The notes: generated from the sequence alone by a model not told the origin. Shown: positions 1-7,394, counted from the stretch's first letter. The stretch: DNA of 33,644 nucleotides from Actinomycetes bacterium (GCA_023460315.1 JAEWQO010000087.1:1-33644), one strand, 5' to 3'. Numbers and translations: made by a program.

Positions 1-4
1 ATGC

Positions 5-36
5 CGCCTGTGGGATGGCTACTCGTTCCACAGGCG
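5..36. other. Isolated hairpin at the left edge
   Basis: An 11-bp inverted repeat (5-15 with 26-36, one G-T pair, 10-base loop) lies at the window edge. No T-run follows it, so it is not a typical intrinsic terminator. It could belong to the end of a gene that starts outside the window: frame 1 is open from base 1 to the TAG at 40-42, but only 13 codons are visible and this cannot be judged. Confidence 0.3.
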
Positions 37-63
37 AAGTAGACGTACCTGTCCCAGTAAGCA

Positions 64-107
64 TGTTCACGAAACTGTTCAAACTGAACAAGTGCAGTTT
101 TTGTTCA
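64..107. promoter_or_regulatory. Cluster of TGTTCA half-sites (operator candidate)
   Basis: The hexamer TGTTCA occurs at 64-69, 76-81 and 102-107, and its complement TGAACA at 85-90. The middle pair forms a palindrome with arms 76-81 and 85-90 around AAC. Four half-sites in 44 bases directly before the gene at 140 suggest a repressor operator of the mobile element. The promoter elements themselves are not clear; AATACT at 110-115 is a possible -10. Confidence 0.45.
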
Positions 108-139
108 AAAATACTTGACGGAACACAAACGGTAACGCC

Positions 140-511
140 ATGAACAAAGACCTCGCGAAACACCAATTCAAGAAGGGAGACCCCCGCACGAAAGAGGCCG
201 CTTCGAAAGGCGGCAAGGCTGCACAGGCATCTCTGGCCAAGAAGAGGGCAAGACGCGAAGTGATAGACGTGATCATGGATCATGACCTGACACCTGAGCA
301 GCGCAAGGAGGTGGAAGCCTTGCTTGGCAAGCTCTCCGATGACGAGGCAAGCGTGTTCGTCCTCATGGCTGCAGGGATGATCAAAGCCGCGATAGACGGC
401 AACGTGTCCGCTTTCCAGACACTCATTGAGCTTGCGGACGGAGGAACGGTCGGCGAGCAAGGAGAGGACGCGCTGTCTCAGTCCCTCCGAGAGTTGGGCG
501 AGGAACTGTAA
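140..511 (+). CDS. Small mobile-element protein, phage-type basic N-terminus (hypothetical)
   Basis: A 123-residue soluble protein. Residues 1-40 are strongly basic, with the KKGDPRTKEAASKGGKAA stretch that often opens small phage- or element-borne proteins, including some terminase small subunit-like proteins. The rest is acidic and helical, with a DLTPEQRKEVEALL segment at about 49-62. I see no catalytic motif and assign no function. The ATG is preceded only by a weak ribosome site (ACGG), so translation may be poor or leaderless. TGTTCA repeats lie just upstream and a hairpin follows the stop. Its position inside the element that ends at the tRNA-Pro fragment makes it cargo or a remnant. 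It could be a DNA-binding or packaging accessory protein. Confidence 0.6.
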   Translation: MNKDLAKHQFKKGDPRTKEAASKGGKAAQASLAKKRARREVIDVIMDHDLTPEQRKEVEALLGKLSDDEASVFVLMAAGMIKAAIDGNVSAFQTLIELADGGTVGEQGEDALSQSLRELGEEL

Positions 512-530
512 CGGCAAGAGACGATATCCA

Positions 531-564
531 GGAAGCCCTGCGCCCTCCATGGCGCGGGGCTTCC
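531..564 (+). terminator. Hairpin terminator after the small element gene
   Basis: A 14-bp stem (531-544 with 551-564, one G-T pair, 6-base loop), GC-rich, begins 19 bases after the stop of the gene at 140-511. Only a short T-run (TGTTT) follows, so termination is probable but not textbook. Confidence 0.5.
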
Positions 565-739
565 GCCGTCTGTTTAAAGAAAGATTTCGCTCCTTTATAT
601 TAAATGTGATTTGTTTGCTTGCTCTCCCTTCGATCACTTTGCCACTTTTTAAATATCTCTAGCATTAAGTAGATTTGATATGATGCGATATGTAAGCCGT
701 CTTCAAAGCAAGCGGGCAGAGTGAGGGCAGGGGGATACA

Positions 740-1540
740 TTGATTGAAGGTATTCGAAGGAAACTCTTCAAAAACAAACAGCAGACCGTCGACCACCGGG
801 AGGATATTTCAGATCAATCAAGTATTACCATCGACGATAACTTTATTAATTACACGAATGGCCCTTCTGCTAATTTCATCACGGTATCCGACAGTTTTGC
901 GGACGTTCGAAAACGTGAAAGGAAATCAATAGATGTGCCCGCTTCCTGCGGGTTTTTCTTTGAGGATGTTATCGTGCAACAAAGTAGCTTAGCCGATATA
1001 GAAACTGGAGAATTGAAACATCAATCCTATATCGTTATTCCCGACGGCTCTAATTTGACTAAAATTGTTGAATCGGTGATTGGCTTGATTCCCTTTAACG
1101 ATGAGATTGCTGAAATGTGTCCTCGATGGAGTGCAGGTTCGGTGAAAAGGGTTATAAATTTTATTGCTGCGCATGAACCAGCGATTAACAGAGAAGAAAA
1201 TAGCGAATGGAACATCACGGCAACGATGACTGTCGAACCGCTGACCACAACTGGAAGGATTAAGAAGTATCCTATTTGCTCATCCATAGTTGCAACACTA
1301 TGGGCGGTTACCGACATGCCCAGAACGGATAGCGCAGCTGGTTCAAGGGTGAATGCTGACATGACTCTCTATTTCAATCAAGATGGAGACATCGGGAAGG
1401 GTCATATAAGTTTATGGCTTGAGCATGATAACATTCGCAGTGAGTTTGGCAGTGATAAAAGTGGCTCTTTGATTCTTAAAAAGGTTACAGAGGTTTCGGC
1501 TTTAAGTGGGGAACCAACTACGGTCTATCCAGCACGGTAG
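740..1540 (+). CDS. Hypothetical protein of the integrated element
   Basis: A 266-residue protein I do not recognise. It starts at TTG 740 with a GAGGGCAGGGGG purine stretch just upstream, which decides the start. It has no signal peptide or membrane segment. The first 60 residues are polar and probably flexible. The remainder looks like a mixed alpha/beta fold, with a cysteine-containing FFFEDVIVQQSS segment at about 73-84 and an alternating beta-like C-terminal half. Codon use is visibly AT-richer than in the chromosomal genes to the right, which fits recent transfer. It is the last gene before the attachment site, the usual place for cargo rather than core element functions. Defence or regulatory cargo is possible, but nothing in the sequence proves it. 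Confidence 0.6.
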   Translation: MIEGIRRKLFKNKQQTVDHREDISDQSSITIDDNFINYTNGPSANFITVSDSFADVRKRERKSIDVPASCGFFFEDVIVQQSSLADIETGELKHQSYIVIPDGSNLTKIVESVIGLIPFNDEIAEMCPRWSAGSVKRVINFIAAHEPAINREENSEWNITATMTVEPLTTTGRIKKYPICSSIVATLWAVTDMPRTDSAAGSRVNADMTLYFNQDGDIGKGHISLWLEHDNIRSEFGSDKSGSLILKKVTEVSALSGEPTTVYPAR

Positions 1541-1582
1541 CGTTGTGGAGTTGTCTCTCATATATGAATAGGACGTATTTCA

Positions 1583-1604
1583 ACCGTGTGCCAACCGTGT
1601 GCCA
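1583..1604. repeat. Two tandem 11-bp repeats (arm-type integrase site candidate)
   Basis: ACCGTGTGCCA occurs twice head to tail (1583-1593 and 1594-1604) and a third copy begins (AACG). The repeats lie about 100 bases inside the element end. Tyrosine recombinases often bind such direct repeats as arm sites next to the core att site. Confidence 0.5.
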
Positions 1605-1637
1605 ACGCGCATAAGTACACCTGTTTTTAGTTATGTA

Positions 1638-1684
1638 TAGATAGCGAACAATAGTTCGTATGTATTCGTAAATATAGCTATCTA
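1638..1684. repeat. Nested inverted repeats near the element end
   Basis: The outer arms are TAGATAGC (1638-1645) and GCTATCTA (1677-1684). Inside them is a second palindrome, CGAAC-AATA-GTTCG (1645-1658). The block is very AT-rich and lies between the tandem repeats and the tRNA fragment. It may be a binding site for an excisionase or integrase or a hairpin; the role is inferred from position only. Confidence 0.45.
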
Positions 1685-1701
1685 ACAGGTAAAACGCAGG
1701 T

Positions 1702-1746
1702 CTGGGGGTCAAGGGGTCGCAGGTTCAAATCCTGTCAACCCGACCA
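1702..1746 (+). other. attR-like site: 3' half of tRNA-Pro(GGG)
   Basis: The sequence reads as a tRNA from the anticodon loop to CCA. It has loop CTGGGGG with anticodon GGG, the 3' anticodon stem TCAAG, a variable loop, T-arm GCAGG-TTCAAAT-CCTGT, acceptor strand CAACCCG, discriminator A and CCA at 1744-1746. No 5' acceptor strand, D-arm or 5' anticodon stem exists upstream, where the DNA is AT-rich element sequence. This is the usual footprint of integration into a tRNA gene with crossover in the anticodon region. The intact tRNA would be at the other, left end of the element, outside the window. A functional tRNA here is excluded. Confidence 0.8.
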
Positions 1747-1755
1747 CAAAACATG

Positions 1756-1793
1756 CAGGCCGGATATGCCTCGAGGCGTATCCGGCCTGTTTT
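1756..1793 (+). terminator. Terminator of the tRNA-Pro gene
   Basis: Perfect 11-bp arms CAGGCCGGATA (1756-1766) and TATCCGGCCTG (1779-1789) enclose a further self-complementary GCCTCGAGGC. TTTT follows. It lies 10 bases after the tRNA CCA end and is the original chromosomal terminator. Confidence 0.85.
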
Positions 1794-2029
1794 ATTCAGG
1801 CCTTTAGGCTTGTATTTATGGCTGAAATGAAAAACAAGCGTTCCCTGGGGCGCTTCGGCACCAGCTATCTATCAAAGATTCAATTCAATTATAAGATTAA
1901 GCGATATCTATACGACGTAAATCCGTATAAGCGAAACGCTTGTGCCACTTGGGTGGCTTCGGTACCATACCATCAGTCAAGCAGCGGGACACAAAGCATC
2001 TGCCCAAGGACAAGGTGAGAGGTGACTCC
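1794..2029. other. Gap between tRNA terminator and sulfur-gene leader
   Basis: No convincing gene. The stretch should contain the promoter for the metY leader, but I cannot pick one hexamer pair with confidence. The segment CTGCCCAAG at 2000-2008 is the exact complement of 2191-2199, the left arm of the downstream terminator, and is the most notable element here. I looked for S-box and SAM-IV-like consensus blocks and did not find them. Confidence 0.5.
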
Positions 2030-2167
2030 ATGAAGAATTACCGTGCAACACCGGCGGTTCGGGAATTGCACATGAGCGCACACTGCGGCTCTGCCCGAAT
2101 GTGTGCGTCTTCAGAGGCATCCTCCACCAACAGGATGCCAACACCGTTTTCCGCCGAGCAGGCATAG
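2030..2167 (+). CDS. Probable leader peptide upstream of metY
   Basis: A 45-codon ORF with a good purine-rich ribosome site (AAGGTGAGAGGTG) before ATG 2030. The peptide is Met/Cys-rich in the middle (M15, C19, M24, C25, M36), with the HMSAHCGSARMC stretch at residues 14-25. It is followed by a strong terminator hairpin and then by O-acetylhomoserine sulfhydrylase. This layout matches a translation-coupled attenuator sensing Met or Cys supply. Codons 24-25 lie at 2099-2104, about a ribosome footprint before the arm at 2116-2123, which can pair with 2132-2139. The latter arm can also pair with 2168-2175. The start is well supported; the regulatory role is inferred. It could also be a fortuitous ORF. 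Confidence 0.5.
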   Translation: MKNYRATPAVRELHMSAHCGSARMCASSEASSTNRMPTPFSAEQA

Positions 2168-2194
2168 GGCATCCTCCTATCTTTTTCACGCTTG

Positions 2195-2222
2195 GGCAGG
2201 AAGACGCTTCCTGCCTTTTTTT
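2195..2222 (+). terminator. Intrinsic terminator / attenuator before metY
   Basis: A 9-bp perfect stem (GGCAGGAAG 2195-2203, CTTCCTGCC 2207-2215, 3-base loop) is followed by seven T. It lies between the leader ORF and the metY start, 59 bases before the ATG. CTTGGGCAG at 2191-2199 can instead pair with CTGCCCAAG at 2000-2008, which would break the terminator. Confidence 0.8.
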
Positions 2223-2281
2223 GTTGCGGCAGGGAATAAGACTAAATACATCATTAACGGTAAATCACGAGAGGAACAATC

Positions 2282-3580
2282 ATGCCAGACTTCATCAATC
2301 AGGGATATCATTTTGAAACGCTTCAGCTCCATGTCGGCCAGGAGGAGGCGGACCCCGCGACAGATGCTCGGGCCGTGCCTATCTATCAGACGACCTCGTA
2401 CGTCTTCCGCGATTCGCAGCATGCGGCCGACCGTTTCGGTTTGCGAGACGCTGGAAACATCTATGGGCGCCTGACCAACTCCACCCAAGACGTTTTCGAG
2501 AAGCGCATTGCCGAGCTTGAAGGGGGAGTGGCTGCCTTGGCGACGGCATCAGGTGCTGCGGCCATAACGTACGCTTTGCTGAATCTGGCTCGAGCAGGAG
2601 ACCACATCGTTGCATCGAAGACCATCTACGGCGGCACCTACAATCTCTTGGAACATACGCTTCCCGCCTATGGGATCTCGACTACCTTCGTCGATCCAGA
2701 AGAGGATGGCTCCTTTGAGGTGGCCATCAAAGACACTACCAAGGCGCTCTTCATCGAGACGCTCGGCAATCCCAATTCGAACGTCATCGACATCGAGGCG
2801 GTTGCTCAGACGGCTCATGCCCACGGGATCCCCCTCGTTGTCGACAACACCTTTGCCACGCCCTATCTGGTGCGTCCCCTTGAATATGGGGCGGACATCG
2901 TGGTTCATTCTGCCACCAAGTTCATCGGAGGCCACGGCACTGCCGTGGGAGGAGTCATCGTGGATGGAGGGACCTTCGATTGGGCGGCATCAGGAAAGTT
3001 CCCGCTGCTGGTTGATCCCGACCCCAGCTATCATGGTATCAGTTTTGTCAGCGACGTCGGCGCCGCGGCGTTCGTCACTCGAATCCGGGCCGTTCTTTTG
3101 CGTGACACGGGTGCGACCTTGGCTCCTGTTCACGCCTTCATCTTCCTTCAGGGGCTCGAGACGCTGTCCTTGCGAGTTGAGCGCCATGTGGAAAACGCGC
3201 TCAAGGTCGTCGACCATCTGGCCTCTCATCCCCAGGTCGAACATGTCAACCATCCGTCTCTGCCGGACAGCCCGTCCAAGGCTCTTTACGACAGGTATTT
3301 TCCTCGGGGAGGAGGGTCCATCTTTACCTTTGAGATCAAAGGAGATGCCGAGACGGCCCAGAAATTCATAGACAACTTGGAGCTGTTCTCGTTGCTCGCG
3401 AATGTGGCAGATGTGAAATCGCTTGTCATACACCCCGCTTCCACGACCCATTCGCAGCTCTCTGACGAAGAACTCCTCGATCAGGGCGTTAAACCTAACA
3501 CCATCCGGCTGTCAATCGGCACTGAGCACATCGATGACATTATTGCGGACCTTGATCGCGGATTTGAAGCGGTTCGGTAA
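2282..3580 (+). CDS. metY: O-acetylhomoserine sulfhydrylase (PLP enzyme)
   Basis: A 432-residue cytoplasmic member of the Cys/Met-metabolism PLP family, the usual length for MetY. Such enzymes join O-acetylhomoserine with sulfide (or methanethiol) to give homocysteine (or methionine). The cofactor lysine is K213 in HSATKFIGGHG, and the family hallmarks TASGAAA (about 88-94), ETLGNPNSNV (159-168) and VDNTFATPYL (187-196) are all present. ATG 2282 has GAGAGGAAC just upstream. The gene stands alone between its own leader/attenuator and a convergent transporter operon, so it is likely controlled by transcription attenuation. Cystathionine gamma-synthase is the main alternative, but the length and the long insert before the C-terminal domain favour MetY. 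Confidence 0.93.
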   Translation: MPDFINQGYHFETLQLHVGQEEADPATDARAVPIYQTTSYVFRDSQHAADRFGLRDAGNIYGRLTNSTQDVFEKRIAELEGGVAALATASGAAAITYALLNLARAGDHIVASKTIYGGTYNLLEHTLPAYGISTTFVDPEEDGSFEVAIKDTTKALFIETLGNPNSNVIDIEAVAQTAHAHGIPLVVDNTFATPYLVRPLEYGADIVVHSATKFIGGHGTAVGGVIVDGGTFDWAASGKFPLLVDPDPSYHGISFVSDVGAAAFVTRIRAVLLRDTGATLAPVHAFIFLQGLETLSLRVERHVENALKVVDHLASHPQVEHVNHPSLPDSPSKALYDRYFPRGGGSIFTFEIKGDAETAQKFIDNLELFSLLANVADVKSLVIHPASTTHSQLSDEELLDQGVKPNTIRLSIGTEHIDDIIADLDRGFEAVR

Positions 3581-3583
3581 AAG

Positions 3584-3630
3584 AGACCGCGTTCGTGCTC
3601 GCCAAAATAAAGCAAGCGCGAACGCGGTCT
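3584..3630 (-). terminator. Terminator of the betaine transporter operon
   Basis: Perfect 12-bp arms AGACCGCGTTCG (3584-3595) and CGAACGCGGTCT (3619-3630). Read on the minus strand the hairpin is followed by CTTTTACC, so it best serves the operon coming from the right. It lies immediately beyond the metY stop. Confidence 0.6.
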
Positions 3631-3676
3631 GCGTTCTTGGCGCCGAGGTGTCCGTTCGCCGAGAACGCAGGTTTTA
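3630..3676 (+). terminator. Terminator of metY
   Basis: Arms 3630-3642 and 3657-3669 (13 bp, one G-T pair) are followed by GTTTTATT on the plus strand. It abuts the minus-strand terminator, so each convergent unit ends at the hairpin nearer to the opposite gene. Confidence 0.7.
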
Positions 3677-3695
3677 TTCGGGGGGAAACCGGGGG

Positions 3696-4622
3696 CTATT
3701 CTCCCAGCCATTCGTTGACGAGCGCTTGATTCTTCGAGTTGGAGAGCCATTCGCTGATTGCCTGGGCCTCACTTCCCGTCCCGTACTTGTTGACAACCAA
3801 GTCTTCCAGCTCGGCAAGCTGAGCATCACTTAGCTTGAATCGGCTCATCCATTCTGCTACTTCGGGATAGCTTTCAGAAAAGCCGCCGCGTCCCACTGCG
3901 TAGATGTTTTCCGCACCGCCAAGAAGGCCTTGGGGATCCTCGAGATCCTTGAGGTCGTAGCTGTTGTAAGCCCAATGAGGCTTCCAAAGCGTGACCAGCA
4001 CGGGTTCTTCTTGGGAGATGGATCGGTCAAGCTCTGCAAGCATGGCGGTGGTTGATCCTTCGACCAGCGAGTAATTTTCAAGGCCGTATCCCGGTATGAC
4101 CGATTCCGAGGATATTCGCGTTAGGCCGGCACCTGGTTCAATGCCGATGATCTGGGAGTTGAAGAGGTCTTCCTTGCCTTTCAGGTCTTCAATGCTGTCC
4201 ACATCGACATAGGAGGGAACGGCCCATGTCAGTTGCGCTTCGTCGTACCATAAGGATGCTTTTTCTAACCCATCGCCGTATTGTTCCCAATAATCGGAAT
4301 GCGTCACGGGAAGCCAGGCATCCAGGAAGAGGTCGATGTCGCCGCTCGAGAGGCCCTCGAAGACTGGTCCGGCATCAGCCTGCACAAGGTTGACCTTGTA
4401 TCCCTTGTTCTCCAATATGCCTTTCCACAGGTACGTGACCGAGACGTCCTCGTCCCAGGGAATCCATCCTATGGTGATTGTCTTTTCGGAAGACGCTCCC
4501 TCGTCTTTCGCGCATGCGGTGGCCAAGAGGCTCAATGAGAGTGCGAGGACCGCTGCTAAGGCGACCATCAACGTCTTTCGTGCATGTCTGCGCTTCATTG
4601 GGTTTGTCCCTTGCTTGTTCAT
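3696..4622 (-). CDS. opuAC: Glycine betaine-type substrate-binding lipoprotein
   Basis: A 308-residue extracytoplasmic binding protein of the OpuAC/ProX family. The signal peptide is a basic start, a hydrophobic core (about 17-34) and lipobox LATAC with C37 as the lipid-carrying cysteine. Family stretches are IGWIPWDEDVSVTYLWKGIL near residue 50, DAWLPVTHSDYW and TLWKPHWAY. Their tryptophans correspond to the aromatic cage that holds the trimethylammonium head group in OpuAC. AAGGAGGT precedes ATG 4622 with a normal gap, which decides the start over the inner ATG at 4598. It is the last gene of a three-gene operon, 96 bases after the permease. Choline, carnitine or proline betaine are possible ligands. 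Confidence 0.9.
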   Translation of the reverse strand: MNKQGTNPMKRRHARKTLMVALAAVLALSLSLLATACAKDEGASSEKTITIGWIPWDEDVSVTYLWKGILENKGYKVNLVQADAGPVFEGLSSGDIDLFLDAWLPVTHSDYWEQYGDGLEKASLWYDEAQLTWAVPSYVDVDSIEDLKGKEDLFNSQIIGIEPGAGLTRISSESVIPGYGLENYSLVEGSTTAMLAELDRSISQEEPVLVTLWKPHWAYNSYDLKDLEDPQGLLGGAENIYAVGRGGFSESYPEVAEWMSRFKLSDAQLAELEDLVVNKYGTGSEAQAISEWLSNSKNQALVNEWLGE

Positions 4623-4718
4623 GTGCTTTTACCTCCTTGTGGGCTGGTGCGCCCGAGACGGGAATCCTCTCGGGTCGCCTTTGCTTCTCAGAACCCTCAT
4701 CGGGTTCTGGTGATGCCG

Positions 4719-5606
4719 TTACCTGCCGTTTTCTGTGCTAGTCTGCGATTGTCCGCCGCTCTTTTTCTTGGTGAACCGCTTTCCCAGGTACGAGGTCACA
4801 CGATCGAGGAACACGGCCAGTACCACGACGGAGAGACCGGCTTCGAAACCGAGTCCCACATCGAGACGAGTGACCCCTCGGTAAACCGCCGCGCCAAGGC
4901 CTCCGGCGCCAACGATGCCAGCGGTGACCACCATAGACAGGGCAAGCATGATTACCTGATTTACTCCTGCCATGATGCTGGGAAGCGCGAGTGGGATTTT
5001 TACCTGTACCAATATGGAAAGAGGGCTGGCGCCAAACGCTTCTCCCGCTTCGACGGTTTCCGGATCAACCTGCAAAAGGCCGAGCCTCGTCATGCGAGTT
5101 GCGGGCGGCATGGCGAAGATGATGGTTGCCACGACGCCGGGCACGATTCCTATGCCAAAAAAAATGATGGCGGGAATGAGGTAGACAAAAGCGGGCATTG
5201 TCTGCATGAAGTCGAGGATGGGCTGCATGATCCTGTCAAACCGAGGATAACGTGCCGACAGGATGCCGAGGGGGATTCCCATTACGGCGGCAATGATGCT
5301 TGAGACGAGAACCATGGAGAGCGTAGACATCGTCTCGCTCCAGAGGGACATTCCTATGACAAGCAGGAACGACAAAGCAGTGAAAAGGGAAAACTTCCAA
5401 TTTCCCACAACCCAGGCAAGGACGCAGAACAGAATGACGATGACGATTTCGGGCGGACCGAGCAAAAGGTCTTCCAAAAACTGAAACGAGGCAAAGAGGG
5501 ACCGCGATATCACGCTGAAAAGTCCACTGAGATTGTCGGTCATCCAAGCAACGGCTGCGGTGGCTCCCGTGCCGACGGGAAGGCGGAATTGAGAGATGTC
5601 AAACAT
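4719..5606 (-). CDS. opuAB: Glycine betaine ABC transporter permease
   Basis: A 295-residue inner-membrane permease of the ProW/OpuAB family. About 90 N-terminal residues, including membrane segments, come before the core binding-protein-dependent transport domain (about 95-275). The EAA loop that docks on the ATPase is EAGEAFGASPLSILVQVKIP at about 187-206, with the conserved G. The hydrophilic C-terminus is rich in K, S and Q. It begins only 3 bases after the ATPase stop, so the two are translated together. The gene works with the ATPase and lipoprotein on either side in osmoprotectant import. No odd residues or truncation. Confidence 0.92.
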   Translation of the reverse strand: MFDISQFRLPVGTGATAAVAWMTDNLSGLFSVISRSLFASFQFLEDLLLGPPEIVIVILFCVLAWVVGNWKFSLFTALSFLLVIGMSLWSETMSTLSMVLVSSIIAAVMGIPLGILSARYPRFDRIMQPILDFMQTMPAFVYLIPAIIFFGIGIVPGVVATIIFAMPPATRMTRLGLLQVDPETVEAGEAFGASPLSILVQVKIPLALPSIMAGVNQVIMLALSMVVTAGIVGAGGLGAAVYRGVTRLDVGLGFEAGLSVVVLAVFLDRVTSYLGKRFTKKKSGGQSQTSTENGR

Positions 5607-5609
5607 AGG

Positions 5610-6851
5610 CTATACCAGCTCCTGGGTTGTCTCGGATACGGGTTCGAATTCTCCCGTTGCATTGACGGCTGGATGTTCGGCGCTGTCCAAAGCGGCGAGA
5701 AGCGCTATGCGGGGGATGGCTCCCACGAGAAGCCCCTTGTCCAACACGGGAATGGGAGATCTGTTTTCTATCGAGGGGCTAAGGCATTCTGCAAGGGGAG
5801 TGTCGGGAGTGACGCAGGCCACCTCGGGCACAAGGCACGACCTGAGGCTCTTTTCATGCCGCATCTGTGCCTCGACGACCGACTCGGCATAGACAACGCC
5901 CATGAAGCGGCGCCTCTCGTCGACGACAAACAGCGAATCAGTCTGCTTGGAGCGCATGCTGAGCAATGCCGCTCGCGGACCTTCGCGCAAAGATATTCGC
6001 GCAATGGGATCGGCCATGATGTTGCCGGCTGTCAGCACGCGCGAACGGTCGACGGCCTCGACGAAAGATGCCACATAGTCGTCGACGGGGTTTTGAAGGA
6101 TATCCTCTCCTGTTCCCACCTGCACGATGCGTCCACCGCGCATGATGGCTATGCGATCTCCCAGATACATGGCTTCATTCAGATCATGAGTGATGAAGAC
6201 GATAGTCTTCTGAAGATCTTTCTGAAGGGAGATGAGCTGTTCCTGCATCCCTCTGCGGATCAGGGGATCCAGCGCAGAGAATGCTTCGTCCATGAGAAGG
6301 ATGTCAGTGTCGGCGGCAAGGGCTCGGGCCAAGCCGACACGCTGCTTCATGCCTCCTGACAGTTCGTCGGGATAGGAGTTTTCCCATCCCGAAAGCCCGA
6401 CGGTCTCAAGCGATTCCATCGCATGGGATCGTTGCTCGTCGCGAGAGAGGTGCTGCATCCTGTTTCCCCACATGACGTTTTCCAAGACGGTGCGATGGGG
6501 AAAGAGTCCGAAGTTTTGAAAAACCATGCTGACATGCTCTGCGCGCAAGGACCTCAGCTCTTTGGGATTCATGCTTGTTATCTCTGTTCCATCGATTTTG
6601 ATGGAGCCGGCCGTGGGCGCATGAAGCAGGTTAAGGCACCGGATCAACGTTGATTTGCCGGATCCCGACAGGCCCATGATCACAAACACCTCCCCTGAGC
6701 GGATATTCAGGGAAACATCGATGACGGCTGGGGTTGCCCCCGTTCGTTTATGCACGCTTTCTCGGTCGCAACCTGAACGAAGCAGATCGAGCGCTTCGCT
6801 TTTTCTGTGGCCGAAAATTTTATGGACGTTCTTTATTTCGATGGTGCTCAT
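5610..6851 (-). CDS. opuAA: Glycine betaine ABC transporter ATPase with CBS domains
   Basis: A 413-residue ABC ATPase of the ProV/OpuAA type. Walker A is GLSGSGKST (60-68), the signature is LSGGMKQR, Walker B is ILLMDEAFSALD and the switch histidine lies in VFITHD. After the ATPase core, two CBS repeats (about 285-395) are expected to sense ionic strength. The true start is ATG 6851 (MSTIEIKNVHKIFGH), preceded by GAGGAG with a 4-base gap; a longer in-frame reading from 6974 lacks family similarity. First gene of the operon, transcribed leftward and divergent from the MATE gene. Substrate class follows from the family and the binding protein. Confidence 0.93.
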   Translation of the reverse strand: MSTIEIKNVHKIFGHRKSEALDLLRSGCDRESVHKRTGATPAVIDVSLNIRSGEVFVIMGLSGSGKSTLIRCLNLLHAPTAGSIKIDGTEITSMNPKELRSLRAEHVSMVFQNFGLFPHRTVLENVMWGNRMQHLSRDEQRSHAMESLETVGLSGWENSYPDELSGGMKQRVGLARALAADTDILLMDEAFSALDPLIRRGMQEQLISLQKDLQKTIVFITHDLNEAMYLGDRIAIMRGGRIVQVGTGEDILQNPVDDYVASFVEAVDRSRVLTAGNIMADPIARISLREGPRAALLSMRSKQTDSLFVVDERRRFMGVVYAESVVEAQMRHEKSLRSCLVPEVACVTPDTPLAECLSPSIENRSPIPVLDKGLLVGAIPRIALLAALDSAEHPAVNATGEFEPVSETTQELV

Positions 6852-7277
6852 GATTCTCCTCACAAAATGACAAAGGACGAGGGCGTGCCGAAGGCGCCAT
6901 GGGCAGAATTTGGGGTGATTGACCTTTTTAGGGTAACGGAAAACGATAAAACGCGCAAATGGCGGCTTCTGCACCTTGTTGCGAAAAGCACGCAGACCGT
7001 GTTTTTCCGAAAAGGAATATGAGTACGAAATGCGTTCTCACCACCTCTTTTGCCTCTGTTTCGTGCGTTCGGCCGTCTTCCCTTCTTCCGTCTCGTCCTT
7101 TCGATGCGCCGAGTTCTGCCGGATGTCTGGCAACAGTGCTTCTTATGCGACATGAATCACGGAAGACATCTCTGATGCGATGCTTTTTCAAGGGGAGAAA
7201 AGTTCATTCGTTACCTGAGCGCAAGAGAAAGAAGACCTCTGCCACTCGTTTCGCAGTGCTTCCAGAAAAAGGAAGGG
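6852..7277. other. Divergent intergenic region
   Basis: About 430 bases with no convincing gene; open frames on both strands have atypical composition (Arg/Ser/Cys-rich) and no ribosome sites. It must contain the promoter of the leftward betaine transporter operon, but no hexamer pair stands out. A short T-rich segment (GACCTTTTTAGGG, near 6921) is the only local feature I noted. Confidence 0.5.
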
Positions 7278-7306
7278 TTGTCCCTTTCTCTGCGCTTTCG
7301 TATACT
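7278..7306 (+). promoter_or_regulatory. Sigma-70-type promoter of the MATE gene
   Basis: -35 TTGTCC (7278-7283), a 17-base spacer and -10 TATACT (7301-7306). The predicted start point is near 7313, about 170 bases before the MATE start codon. Confidence 0.65.
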
Positions 7307-7313
7307 GGCTTCG

Positions 7314-7394
7314 TTCGGGATGACCCGAATCTCAAAGGGGCGGCTTGCTTTCCTGAGAGAGCCCTCCTTGGGCATGTCTGCCGGGACAACCCGG
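7314..7394 (+). ncRNA. Structured 5' leader of the MATE gene (candidate riboswitch)
   Basis: Just after the predicted start point come three perfect small hairpins: TTCGGG-ATGA-CCCGAA (7314-7329), GCCC-TCCTT-GGGC (7361-7373) and CCGGG-ACAA-CCCGG (7381-7394). They are followed by about 90 more bases before the ATG. A long structured leader on a multidrug exporter gene is typical of ligand- or translation-sensing control. I compared it by eye with guanidine-I, fluoride, TPP and FMN motifs and found no full match. Confidence 0.4.

Noticed and set aside
1702..1746. Intact tRNA gene
   Set aside because: No 5' acceptor strand, D-arm or 5' anticodon stem upstream; it is only the 3' half.
1840..2029. 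SAM riboswitch upstream of metY
   Set aside because: No S-box or SAM-IV conserved blocks could be found by eye; the hairpin pattern fits attenuation better.
4584..5303. Long plus-strand open frame opposite the transporter permease
   Set aside because: It is antisense to the well-supported permease gene and its product is His/Asp/Gly-rich, as expected from a shadow frame.
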